Positions 24,505 to 34,498 of a stretch of 64,000 nt of DNA are shown one piece after another. The position numbers and the translations under genes were made by a program. The stretch is from Acanthacorydalis orientalis (lineage: Eukaryota; Arthropoda; Insecta; Megaloptera; Corydalidae): assembly GCA_034766995.1 (NCBI GenBank), contig CM068317.1:15219255-15283254 (forward strand), in the 5' to 3' direction. Under the pieces are notes generated by a model. That model ran no database searches. It worked only from the letters and a program-made list of their open reading frames with translations, and was not told where the DNA came from. Numbering within the stretch: position 1 is the stretch's first letter; the number at the start of each line of letters is the position of its first letter.

Positions 24505-25580
24505 AACGAGGGTGAAGTTGACGCAAATGCTTTCTGCTATCCGCAGAATGTATCCGATGGATAATCTCGTTCAAGAGATACACAAGTGCTTGACTGTATC
24601 GTCTCGCGCGGTAAATCTATTGTCTTTTGCTGGGTGCCGGGCCACGCTGGCGTGGCAGGCAACGAGAGAGCCGATGCAGCGGCACGTCACGCGTCCAATC
24701 TTGCCCTCGCGGACGTTCCGGCTGTTCAAGTCAATGACTTGAAACAGCATTTCAAGCGACATGTCGTCGACACTTGGCAGCGGGACTGGGTGGCGGTAAC
24801 CGCTAGCAAGTTACGAAGCCTCAAGGACTCGGTACGTGTCTGGAAGACGTCCGTCCGACCGAACTGACGAGAACAAGTCGTTCTCACGAGGCTTCGTATA
24901 GAGCACACCAGACTGACTCACTCTTTTATCTTGAAAAAAGAAGGCCAGCCGATGTGTGACACGTGTGGCACTGCTCTGACGGTGTCACACATTTTAACAC
25001 GATGCGACCGTTATGTGATGATTAGGAATCGTCTGGGTTTGTCGGTGGACATCTCCAAAATTTTAGGGGACGACAACGACGTCGCATATCGCATTTTGAC
25101 TTTCGTAAAGGAGACTGGACTTTTTAGCATGATTTAGTGTTTTTCCAAATCTTGATATATTTTAACATGTTGTGTCGTCATACATGTCAAGCCAACTGGC
25201 TTATTTTAAAGCGTTTTTTCACAAAAAGAAACCTGTGAATCCTAATATCAGATCACAGTATTTTAAATGTTTTACTATCTTGAAGAGTTCATCTCTTTTT
25301 ATTATATTTATACGTATTGTCCAATCAAAATTAGGTATTTTGACAGTCCAGTTCATTCCATGTGTTTTGTTTTATCTTTATCTCTCATTTAGAGAAATAT
25401 TGTTTTAATGACATATTCTTAAGCGTTTGGCACACATACATTAGCGTTTCGAATTAAGGGGTGATTCGAATGCAAGTGCGCAAACGGGGTGTGTTTTTAA
25501 TTTATAATTTGTGTTTGGGCGCGCTAATGACCTCTGTTGTCTATGCGCCCTAAATCCACAATAACCAACCAACCAACCTT
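24505..25580 (+). pseudogene. Non-LTR retrotransposon 3' end with RNase H
   Basis: 5'-truncated LINE copy. A first frame gives AIRRMYPMDNLVQEIHKCL, and a frameshift near 24590 leads into RGKSIVFCWVPGHAGVAGNE and ADAAARHA, the RNase H end with its GHxGxxGNExAD signature. One TGA (24865-24867) interrupts a frame that otherwise runs on through VVLTRLRIEHTRLTHSF and the zinc-knuckle CDTCGTALTVSHILTRC to the natural stop at 25137. A 3' UTR of about 440 bases ends in a CCAA-repeat tail (to about 25578). The RNase H places it in an I/Jockey-like group rather than RTE. Confidence 0.87.
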
Positions 25581-27114
25581 GATGCAAATTCTGTTTGTGA
25601 AGAACCATTGTCTTTAACATGCAGATATGATACACTGATTATCTCTTCTAGTAATGAAAGTCATTTCGCACCAATTCACAAATGGTGCCGCACGTTGTCA
25701 GATAGGGAAGATAATTCTGATGAAACAATGTGAAAATAATTGTCTCTTTTCAAGAAAATTAAATAAATAAAATTTTAAAACAAACTTGTTTTAAGTTTTA
25801 TTTCAGTTTATTTGAGATTTTCGGATGATTTTTTTTAAATTCTCATTTTCCTAAATTTTCATAAACTTTTTTATCCGATTTTGGGTGAATTTAAAATCAT
25901 TGTTTTGGTTTCATGTGGTTTTTGAAAATTATGGAACGTATCCCTAATTTTTCAAAGTAAGTTATGTCTTTGTTATACGATTTTTTTATATGTGGTTTTG
26001 TATGGAATGTATCTACCGCATAAAAATAGACTATTTTTAAATATAATATTTTATACCTGCGATACCGTTAGTATGTTCTGAATGTTTCCTTCCTATAGGA
26101 TCAGCTGTAAGTATGTTGTCCGTGACCGGTTTTCGGCATATGTACCATCTTGAAATGGCACACCCTGTTTCGGTGAATATACAGCCATCTGATCTTATAA
26201 GAAGATAGGACAAAATATAAAAGCATTTATTAAAATCCTTATTTGTATTTACAGACATGTGTGAAAAACATGTTTTCTATTTATAAACCGTTTTTTTATA
26301 TACGCGTGTGGATATTATTTGTATTTATGTTTGAAATTGTGTATATTTGGTTTTCGCATCACATAAATTAAGTTCAATACTTTCGATATTTATGTATTTT
26401 CTGACTTTTCGCTACTAAACATACAATTCTAACGATTTAAATAATTTTTTTAACATTTTTATTTAATTTATTTTAAAAATATTCCATTAAATTCCATCAC
26501 AAGGTAAACTTATTAATCGAGTTACTGAGTTTTAAATAACGTTGTGATATAGGATTTCGAATTAAAAAAAATGTACATCCCTTTTAAACATGATATTCGG
26601 AAAATAATGACGTCAAATGGAACAATATCAATAAGACAAAAATAACTTATATTCCAATTGTGTTTAGAAAAAGAGATATATATATATATATATATATTCA
26701 TGTCACGTTTTATATATCTATTCGTTGTTTTCCTCCTTTTGACATGTATTAATCAGTATAATATAACTTATACTACACAATTTCAAAATACATGCAATTA
26801 TATTTCACTTCAGAAAATAAAACATCTTATAACAAAATAAATATCACATAGGAATAGAACCACACATTTTGCATTTCGATCGACTGCGTTCTAAAGTCTG
26901 TATTTGAAACTTGACGTACAAAGAACAATAACTGGTATAGAAGAAAAAGTGTTTATTTATATGTTATACAAATGTGCACAGTGTGGTATAACAAAACAAA
27001 GAACTATGAATACTAAGGAAATGCCATATGCTTGTTGCTACAGGAAAAAAATTCAATATTAAAAACAAATTATTAAAAATGAAAATTATTACATAGAGAA
27101 GTATACAGCACATC
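25581..27114. other. AT-rich spacer
   Basis: No confirmed feature. A Cys-containing open frame at 26037-26258 on the minus strand is discussed in the findings. Short (TA)n at 26673-26697. Confidence 0.45.
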
Positions 27115-27942
27115 ACAATAAGGCCTTATTCGTACGAGCGTTAAAAAAACGTTGTGTTCAGAATTAGGGTTAGCGCTTTTAAAACGCTCACAAATATAAT
27201 GTTCATTTGAGCGTTTAAAAATCACTTCTTTTCATTATCTTTGGACGCATAAATTCAGAAGAGTTGTTGGTAATAACTGTATCTATTTTAAGAAGGCAAA
27301 AAAAAATTGAAAAAGTTCTGTATGCATCCTCTGAATGATCAACAATACTTGAAAAGATAGTTTGTCGCTATTTATCAAGATTAAATGTTGTATCCGGATA
27401 TTTTTCAGCTACTCCAATATGAGAATTGAAACATTTAATGAATTATTGAGAATTGTTATCTACGATATTTTCCCAATTTGGGACTATTTTTAAAGTGACT
27501 TCCATCTACGTGTCCTCCTTCAAAATTTTGTTTGAATAATTTCGTAAACATTTGTTATATAACAAAGATCTCGATTCCACTTCTAAAATAAAACGTTCAG
27601 TATCAAATACCGCCATTTTCGTAAACGTTGCCTGCCGTTATCTGTTGTACTTGTAATCAGTACCAACGTGCAAGAAAGACTGACTGACAAATTCGGCGTC
27701 ATTCAACTTTTTAAACGCCTATGCGAATGAAGACACCCTCTTCCATATGTTCTATTCACTTCAACGCAAAACGCTCGGCGTTAGAAATGGATCAAGTTCT
27801 ATATTTTTTACCGTGCGTTAAATAAACGCCGGCATGTGAAAAGACAGTTTCGTATGTTTTATTGAAAAGATGAAAAAAGCGCAAATGCGTGTTGATGCGT
27901 TTTTTCAACGATCGTGTGAATAAGGCCTTATTGTCAACTAAA
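27115..27942 (-). mobile_element. Harbinger-like element copy 1 with MADF-ORF relic
   Basis: Inverted ends: left AATAAGGCCTTATTCGTACG and right, inverted, AATAAGGCCTTATTCACACG, followed by ACGxxCGTTxAAAAAACG on both sides. The minus strand includes a short ORF at 27616-27506 starting MAVFDTERFILEVESRSLLY, typical of the MADF (Myb/SANT-like) protein carried by PIF/Harbinger transposons, ending early in a stop. No nuclease ORF is present. Confidence 0.75.
27506..27616 (-). pseudogene. MADF-domain protein fragment
   Basis: 36 codons, MAVFDTERFILEVESRSL to KEDT then TAG, matching the first helix region of MADF domains (F-x-x-E-V-E-x-R-x-x-L-Y). The domain is cut short by the stop. Copy 2 has lost the ATG (ATA). 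Confidence 0.65.
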
Positions 27943-28075
27943 GCGCACACAACATCGTCGTCGATCTTAGTAGGCCGTACAGAACTTCGAGGTTAAAATC
28001 ACCAAGTCAAAATTTAGGAAACCATTTCTTCACAGTTAGAAGTGATGGTGCATAGTCCAAATAAACCTCCAGAAT

Positions 28076-28291
28076 ATTTTTCGTTGTCGCGCAAATGGTT
28101 ACTCCTATCCATAACTTATACAACATAACGTGATGAAAGTATATTTTTTCGTTGTTCATTTTCAAAAATGTTTCTTACACACAAACCGAATCAAAACAAA
28201 TCAGTCTAATGCTCAAATGAGAGCTGTGACTGTCACCGACATGCGGCACTCTTAACACCAGCTATTAAATTTATACAAACTTTTGCACAGA

Positions 28292-28353
<62 letters not shown>

Positions 28354-28800
28354 ATCACATAATAACATAATTCTAAAAAAAATGCAGTTATTTATTATTA
28401 TCCAGAAAGGTTAACTAGGTATAGTCAGTGTAAAAATTAATGACGTGTATAATACCTCTCAAACATGTAAATATGTTATCAAGAATAAAATGATGAAATT
28501 CAAGCAGTATATAAATTTCACGCTTACGAACTACTCGACTTTAAGCCATGATACATTTGAAATATAATAAAATGATTTTCGTAATAAATGAATATAATAA
28601 TTTCTGAGTTGTATAAAAAAATGAATACATGTATATATGTCTAATACCATTCGCCAAACAGCATAGAATGTTCCATACATCTAATTTGGCAACACTGGCC
28701 TATCATTTTCTTCGTCTCTCCTGTTAATAATATTTGTGAATCAAAAACACATTTATTTGGATAAGCTACAACAATAAGAAAACAAGAAGGCATAATAATT
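28076..28800. repeat. Segmental duplication, copy 2 (carries orphan SVWC exon)
   Basis: Second copy of 2470-3166 in the same orientation. It is joined at about 28800 directly to the interior of a Harbinger-like element, so the break lies inside a transposon. Confidence 0.88.
28648..28765 (-). pseudogene. Orphan SVWC exon, duplicate of gene A exon 2
   Basis: A 118-base copy of gene A exon 2 with the same acceptor (TTATTGTTGTAG) and donor (GTATTA) and an open frame; four cysteines (YPNKC, QCCQIRC) are kept. By eye it differs at three bases, all amino-acid changing (Asp to probably Ala at the split codon, Ser to Leu, Ala to Thr). It sits in a duplicated segment (28076-28800, matching 2470-3166) that includes the end of mariner E and intron sequence but stops in intron 1. 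No signal-peptide exon was found between 28.8 and 37.4 kb and no last exon between 18.8 and 28.6 kb. I therefore call it a stranded exon; a functional cryptic or alternative exon cannot be excluded. Confidence 0.75.
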
Positions 28801-29474
28801 AGAATGAATTCAGAAGAGATGTTGGCAATAGGTGTATGTATTTTAAGAAGGCAAAAAAAATGAAAAAGTTCTGTGTGCATCCTTTGAATGATCAACGATA
28901 CTTGAAAGGACATTTTGTGACTATGTATGAAGATTTAAGGTTGTATCCGGATGTTTTTCAGCTACTCCAGTATGAAAATTGAAACATTTAATGAATTATT
29001 GAGAATTTTTATCCACGATATTTTTTCAATTTGGCATTATTTTTGAAGTGACTTTCATCTACGTATCCTCCTTCCAAATTTTGTTTGAGTAATTTGGCAA
29101 ACATTTGTTATATAACAAAGATCGCGATTTCACCCCCAAAATAAAACGTCCAGTATCAAATACCGCTATTTTCGTAAACGCTATCTGCCGTTATCTATTG
29201 TACTCATAATCAGTACCCACGTGTAAACAAGACTGACTGACAAATTCGACGTCATTTAGCGCTTTTTAAACGCCTATGCGAATGAAAACACCCTCTTCCA
29301 TATGTTCTATTTACTCCAATGCAAAATGCTCGGCGTCAGAAATAGATCAAGTTCTATATTTTTTACCGCGCGTTGAATAAACGCCGGCATATGAAAAGAA
29401 ACACTGTTTTATTGAAAAGATGAAAAAATGCGCGCGTTGATGCGTTTTTTAACGCTCGTGCGAATAAGGCCTAA
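28800..29474 (-). mobile_element. Harbinger-like element copy 2, left end missing
   Basis: Matches copy 1 from about 27250 to the right end (GCTCGTGCGAATAAGGCCTAA). Its left end is replaced by the segmental duplication carrying the orphan SVWC exon. Confidence 0.75.
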
Positions 29475-29501
29475 CAGTTCTGACACGGTGGCTAAATTAA
29501 C

Positions 29502-29728
29502 TTTCACAAATTATTTCTTATTTCACCCCACAAACTACACCAAATTTTTCGATAAAAAATATTCAACAAATTATTATCGATTATTATCGATTGTCGTTTA
29601 TGCGCATTTCGATAGCAATGTCATTATTCTCAGAGTGCTAGATTGCCGAAAAACATAACTAATTTGCTTAATATTTTTAATCGAAAAATTTGTTGTGGTT
29701 TGTGAGGTGAAAGAAATCATTTGTCAAA
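29502..29728. mobile_element. Hairpin MITE with about 70-base inverted repeats
   Basis: Left arm CACAAATTATTTCTTATTTC... and right arm (inverted) GACAAATGATTTCTTTCACC... match over about 70 bases, including CAAATTTTTCGAT. The central spacer is about 85 bases. No coding. Target duplication not clear. Confidence 0.75.
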
Positions 29729-30026
29729 ATATAGAGCAACGGATTTAATATATAAACTCCTATATAAGAAAACAAACTCTTTACAAATCTTATGTAAAAG
29801 CACTGCAACTGAATGTTACTGTTTACATTCAATCATCACTTAAAAAAAATGTTTTTTTACCATTTTAAAAAATTAATTGTTTGGCATCATTTAACACTTT
29901 ATGTTCTGGATACAAAAATGTATCAAGAAATAACCAAGAGTTCATATAAAAGTTTGATTTGGTTATTATAAGATTTTAAATAATATATTAGGTTGTAACA
30001 TGTCAAGTTGTCGAATTTCAGTCAGT

Positions 30027-30093
30027 CAGAAGTCGACCGCGATCGAGAAAGGTTTTTCTACCCAGTGCTCTGAATGTCAACGTGATGAAATTA

Positions 30094-30128
<35 letters not shown>

Positions 30129-30471
30129 TTCTCTTAAGTGAGAGCATAGTTATTTTGAGAATGGGTTCCTCAAAATAAGCATTTAGCGTTTAGCGCGTCA
30201 CAAGTGTCGAGTCCTTGAGTAGTTCTCGGATCCACCTTCACAAGTGCCTGATTCTTTCACATTCGCTGTTTTCCAAGCAGCACGTTGAGGCCGGTAATCT
30301 CACTAGTCAGTGGAGTGAGGGTTAACAGAAGGGGGCTCATGTATGAAAGGGAAGTATGATAGGGACACAGAGAAGAGAAGGGCCAAGTGCTCTTCCACTC
30401 CTACAGAGGAGAGTATCTGAAAGTCCGCCTTAAAGGCGCAAATAGAGTAGCCAAATACCTCATCATCTAAC

Positions 30472-30504
<33 letters not shown>

Positions 30505-30520
30505 TACTGTCCCTATCTAC
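30027..30520 (+). rRNA. 28S rRNA gene fragment (pseudogene) with insertion at the R2 site
   Basis: The left part (about 30027-30138) matches conserved 28S rDNA: CCCAGTGCTCTGAATGTCAA, then GCGCGGGTAAACGGCGGGAG and TAACTATGATTCTCTTAAG. After a 309-base insert it resumes at TAGCCAAATACC (30448) and runs through GACGCGCATGAATGGATTAA to CCCTATCTAC at 30520. A few transitions from the conserved sequence show it is not a working gene. The left border is uncertain by about 15 bases. About 185 bases of 28S in total. Confidence 0.88.
30139..30447. mobile_element. 309-base insertion at the 28S R2 target site
   Basis: Lies exactly between CTCTTAAG and TAGCC, the place where R2 retrotransposons insert. 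Contains hairpins TTATTTTGAG/CTCAAAATAA, CTCACT/AGTGAG and GCCTT/AAGGC. Too short for an intact R2 and has no reverse transcriptase; best explained as a truncated or internally deleted R2 copy (SIDE-like). This is inference from position. Confidence 0.65.
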
Positions 30521-30649
30521 AATCTGTACTTCTGTGCAATATTTTACAAGTTCAGTAATTTGCATTTGACTAATGTACTGTACCATTCAATTATTTTCAA
30601 ATACGGAGTTATTGTTGTCATTTTTATTTTTTTATATCCTTTAACAGGA

Positions 30650-31670
30650 TGGTGTCCACAAAAGATTTGCGTCTACTTTTTTATATGAATTCAAGTTGGG
30701 AAAAAGTTCAGCGGTAGCAAGTAGAAATACCAATGGAGCTTCCTGAGAAGGGTCGGCTAGCCAGAAAACAAATCAACTACGCTTCAACAAATTTTGTTCC
30801 GGTAATACGAATCTCGACAATGAGCCTCTAGAAAGGCCCAAAACCATTGTGAACGAAGAACATTTGATAGCCATGGTGGAAGCTAATCCACATACAACAG
30901 TTCAAGCTCTCGAATATGATTTAACTGTTAGTATTATGACTGTTTCTCGTCGCCTCTCTGCAATAAGAAAGGTGAAAAAGCTGGAAAAGTGGGTGCCGGA
31001 CGAATTAAGAGACGGTCAGAAACTGAGACGCTTAGAGTTGTGTTCTGCACTGATGATTCGAAATGATAAAGCGCCATTTTTAAATCGAATCATTACTTGT
31101 GATGAAAAGTGGATTCTGTATGACAACAGAAAAAGATCTGGACAATGATTAAATCCAAATGGAGCTCCAGGACACGCACCCCAGCTGTCATTAAACAAAA
31201 AAACACCTATGGTTACTGTATGTTGAACAAATAAATGAATAATTCTTTATTCTTTTTTAAAACCAGGCGAAGCAATTACGGCTGATTCATATTGTAGTAA
31301 AATCGACAATATGAATGAAAAATTAAAAACAAAACAGCCAATGCTAATCAATAGATATAGGCCAATACTATTGCAAGACAATGCTCGATCACATACATGT
31401 CGAATCACAATTTCTAAATTCAATTCATTAAATTATGAAATTTTACCGCATTCCCCTTCTTCATCAGATCTTTCACCGACAGACTATCATCTTTTTCGCC
31501 ACTTAGAATATTATTTAAGAAATAAGAAATACCGAAACCCAACACGAGTGATTCAAGGATTCTAAGACTTTATAAGCTCTAAAAATATCGATTTTTATAC
31601 AAATTGGATAAACAATCTAATTTTTCGCTGGAAAAAGATCATTGAAACAGATGGAGCTTATTTTGATTAA
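30650..31670 (+). pseudogene. Mariner C transposase, near full length, broken
   Basis: Starts MVSTKDLRLLFLYEFKLGKS, then a frameshifted HTH. A long open part (30849-31148) reads IVNEEHLIAMVEANPHTTVQ... with KWVPDEL and ITCDEKWILYDNRKRS (first catalytic Asp). After stops comes ILLQDNARSHTCRITISKFN (second Asp) and SSSDLSPTDYHLFRHL (third Asp of DD34D). The triad is still present, but stops and frameshifts kill it. Confidence 0.9.
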
Positions 31671-31876
31671 ATATATTTTGTTTTGTTAAAAGTATTGCGT
31701 TTTAATTGTCACGTACAAATTTCGCAATTTCATATTTACACCTTAATAAAAATTTGTTTCAAAAATATAAAATACTTACTGTGTATCGAATCTAAAATAC
31801 TTACTTTTATTACAATTTTGTATCCAATTTCTGGAATAATTACATATAAACTTGAAAAAACTATTAATTTATATTT

Positions 31877-31906
31877 ATGTATATATATATATATATATAT
31901 ATAATG

Positions 31907-31942
<36 letters not shown>

Positions 31943-31953
31943 CATGTATATAT
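31877..31953. repeat. (TA)n microsatellite
   Basis: Left neighbour of the short TIR element at 31954. Confidence 0.93.
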
Positions 31954-32163
31954 ATAGTTTTCCCTGTCGTACCGCTCACTGCGATAGGGCAACGATGTCT
32001 TTTCCCCCTTATGCGATTTTACTCAACAAAGCTGACTGTAATTAAGGGGCACCGAATCGAGAGCACCGGAGCGCTTTAAATGGGCGTTTTTTTTCTACAA
32101 ATCGTTACATATCGTAACGCAACAGTGCTCTTGAGGTGTTGCGGTACGTGAAGGATTACTGTA
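31954..32163. mobile_element. Short TIR element (MITE), pogo/Tigger-like ends
   Basis: About 210 bases. Left TATAGTTTTCCCTGTCGTAC and right, inverted, TACAGTAATCCTTCACGTAC, both followed by CGC. It has (TA)n on both sides, as expected for TA target choice. Ends starting CAGT with TA targets suggest pogo/Tigger derivation; not proven. Confidence 0.65.
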
Positions 32164-32202
<39 letters not shown>

Positions 32203-32211
32203 CTATATATA

Positions 32212-33022
32212 AGGGCCGTTTGATAAGTATGGTAAAAGGAGCGAATTAAACACCATTTTTTGGAAAAAACGGTGTTACTTCTCTACATAATCTCCATTGA
32301 GGGCTATAAACTTCGTCTAGTTAGTCTGCAAAATAAGCTTTGACCTGGCGATAACATCCTCATTCGCCAAGACTTTTCACCGAGCCAAATTTTCAAGGTT
32401 GGGAAGAAGAAGAAGTCGCACGGGGTCAAATCCAAAGAATAGAATGAATGAGGAATCAATTCGAAACCTATTTCGTATAATTTTGTCATTGAGACAATCG
32501 ATTTGTGCGACAGTGCGTTGTTTCGATGAAAGAACACTTTTTTGTACGACAATCCTGGCCGATTTTTTTCAGCTCTTCTTTCAAACGGTCTAACAATATT
32601 GCATAATATGATCCTGTTATCGTTTCTCCCTTCGTTATGTATTCAATGAAGATGATTCCTTGGGACTCTCAAAAGAACAGTGGCCGTCACCTTCCCAGCC
32701 GACAAAACGTTCTTCGCCTTCTTCGGGCAATTTCACCAGTCGTTGACCACTACTTTGAGTGCTGCTTTGAGTCAGATGTGTAGTGGTGGATCCATGTTTC
32801 ATCCACTGTGACGTATCGACACAAAAATACCTACTCGTTTTTTTTCCATTTTTGTGGCAGCTACTACAATTCTCGCTTCACACATCTGTAGAACGTGAAC
32901 AACACGTTGCTTCTGGCTGAAATTTAGCCTATGCTAATTTGAAAAGTGATATTTGTGACGTTACCAAATGAATGGTGACCCCATATCACATAGAAATTTA
33001 CCAAACTTATCAAACGATCCAC
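32212..33022 (-). pseudogene. Mariner element D2, decayed, both ends present
   Basis: Inverted ends GGGCCGTTTGATAAGTATGG and GGATCGTTTGATAAGTTTGG, with (TA)n on both sides. The minus strand encodes KKVFFHRNNALSHKSIVSMT, FELIPHSFYSLDLTPCDFFF, ADExVLSAGK-like and DxTWIHHYT-like pieces. The second catalytic Asp is replaced (HRNNA for HQDNA), and large parts of the N-terminus are missing. Confidence 0.87.

Positions 33023-33023
<1 letters not shown>

Positions 33024-33075
<52 letters not shown>
33024..33075. repeat. (TA)n microsatellite
   Basis: Right neighbour of mariner D2. Confidence 0.93.
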
Positions 33076-33079
<4 letters not shown>

Positions 33080-33215
33080 TCATATAAACCTCATCGAGGG
33101 TTATCCCCAATTGAATACTAAATGTTGATACAATCAATCAAAGTGTATTAACATTTTTAATGAATTCTTTTGACTTTTTTCGTAACCAGTTTGAATACAT
33201 TTTTTTCATTTTATT

Positions 33216-33510
33216 AAGTTGATAGAAAAAAAGCCGGTTTTACTTTTCTGAATTCAAAATAAACACCGTGGGATCGACCAACCGCATATTCATTTATTAA
33301 TATATTTGATTAGTAGGAACATAAATGTAGGAACATTTTTGTTTTCTAAACTCTAGCTGTATTTTTTTTCAATGAAAGTATCAATACATCGTATTCATGT
33401 GATTTTCGTTTTAAAGTGCATTTTGTGATCTGTATTTTGATAATATCGACTTTGATTTTATTAATAATTTGTCTTTAATTCGGCTATTGAATTTAAGATT
33501 TTGGAATTAT
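33216..33510 (+). mobile_element. Mariner A-family 5' fragment A10, rearranged
   Basis: AAGTTGATAGAAAAAAAGCC at 33218 resembles the A-family end. After about 85 unrelated bases comes the A-family 5' leader (CAATGAAAGTATCA, TTTTAAAGTGCATTTTGTGA, CTATTGAATTTAAG). Confidence 0.6.
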
Positions 33511-33965
33511 TTATTTTTCATGTGGAAAAGTAAGCTTTTAGGTTATTTTTCATACTTTTGTTTACATATTTATTTCAGACTGATAAATAATTCCAGAAAT
33601 AAACAGATAATAAATTTTATATTGATTCGTCATATACAGTAAAATTATGAGCCTCTCAGTATTATCAGTCAAACAATCAAGTTAGAGCCGATTAATGTCA
33701 GATTTTCTGTACTTTGGCGTTCTAAAGAAAATGGAATTCGTATGTAAATAAACAACAAACAAAAATTTTTAATGGTAATCAAATACTTTTAATATGAAAA
33801 AAGTGTACAAGTAGTTTGTGGAATAAAAAAATTAATTTGTGAACAGTTCAGTAATATTTTCTCCTGCTTTTTCAACATGAATTATATAGTTTAAAATTTT
33901 GTTATATTTATTAACTTCATGAAGCTTGAATGTTAAATAAATTAAACGTTCAGGAACATCCACAA

Positions 33966-34275
33966 ATTAATAAAATTATATGACACCTGTATATGCGTAA
34001 AAGTATAGCTTGGTAAAATTATAGAAAGCATCATTGACATGGACAAATGACCTTGAATTGAATTTGTTCTTATTTGGTTTACAGTAGTGTGAATGAATAA
34101 AATAGAAAGTGACACGTCATACTTTAGGCACTGTAGATAATTTCATTTTCACAAGTGAATTTTTCACTCATTCCACAAGCAATAAGCGCTTAGATATAGA
34201 AAAAAATGATTTTCTGTTGCAAAAATAATCGAATCGTTCTCCAAAATAGAAAAAGTAACAAACAAAAATTGACTA
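33966..34275 (+). repeat. Dispersed repeat R1, copy 2
   Basis: Inverted counterpart of 6350-6672 (see that entry). Flanking sequences differ, so the pair is a true dispersed repeat. Confidence 0.8.
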
Positions 34276-34498
34276 ACAATAAACTATTAAATATTTTTGA
34301 TCAGATATTTTCTTCAGTTAGAGGAAATGAGTGAAAATTTAACTATGCAAGTAATAGAGAATGAGCTAAGTATAATTTCAGTAGTAAAAAAGGAATTTCC
34401 GAATATAAATACAAACATGAATACATATATACATTTATATATATATATATAAATAAATAGAGAGAGAGAGAGAGAAACAGAGTGCGTTAGAGAAACGG

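Larger units (their letters stand above)
29988..31746 (+). mobile_element. Mariner element C, split by a 28S rDNA fragment
   Basis: Left end TTAGGTTGTAACATGTCAAG; right end, inverted, TTAAGGTGTAAATATGAAAT. The similarity extends to the GAATTT/GAAATTT region. Transposase frame on the plus strand starts at 30650. The 28S insert at about 30027-30520 lies between the left repeat and the transposase. Confidence 0.7.
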
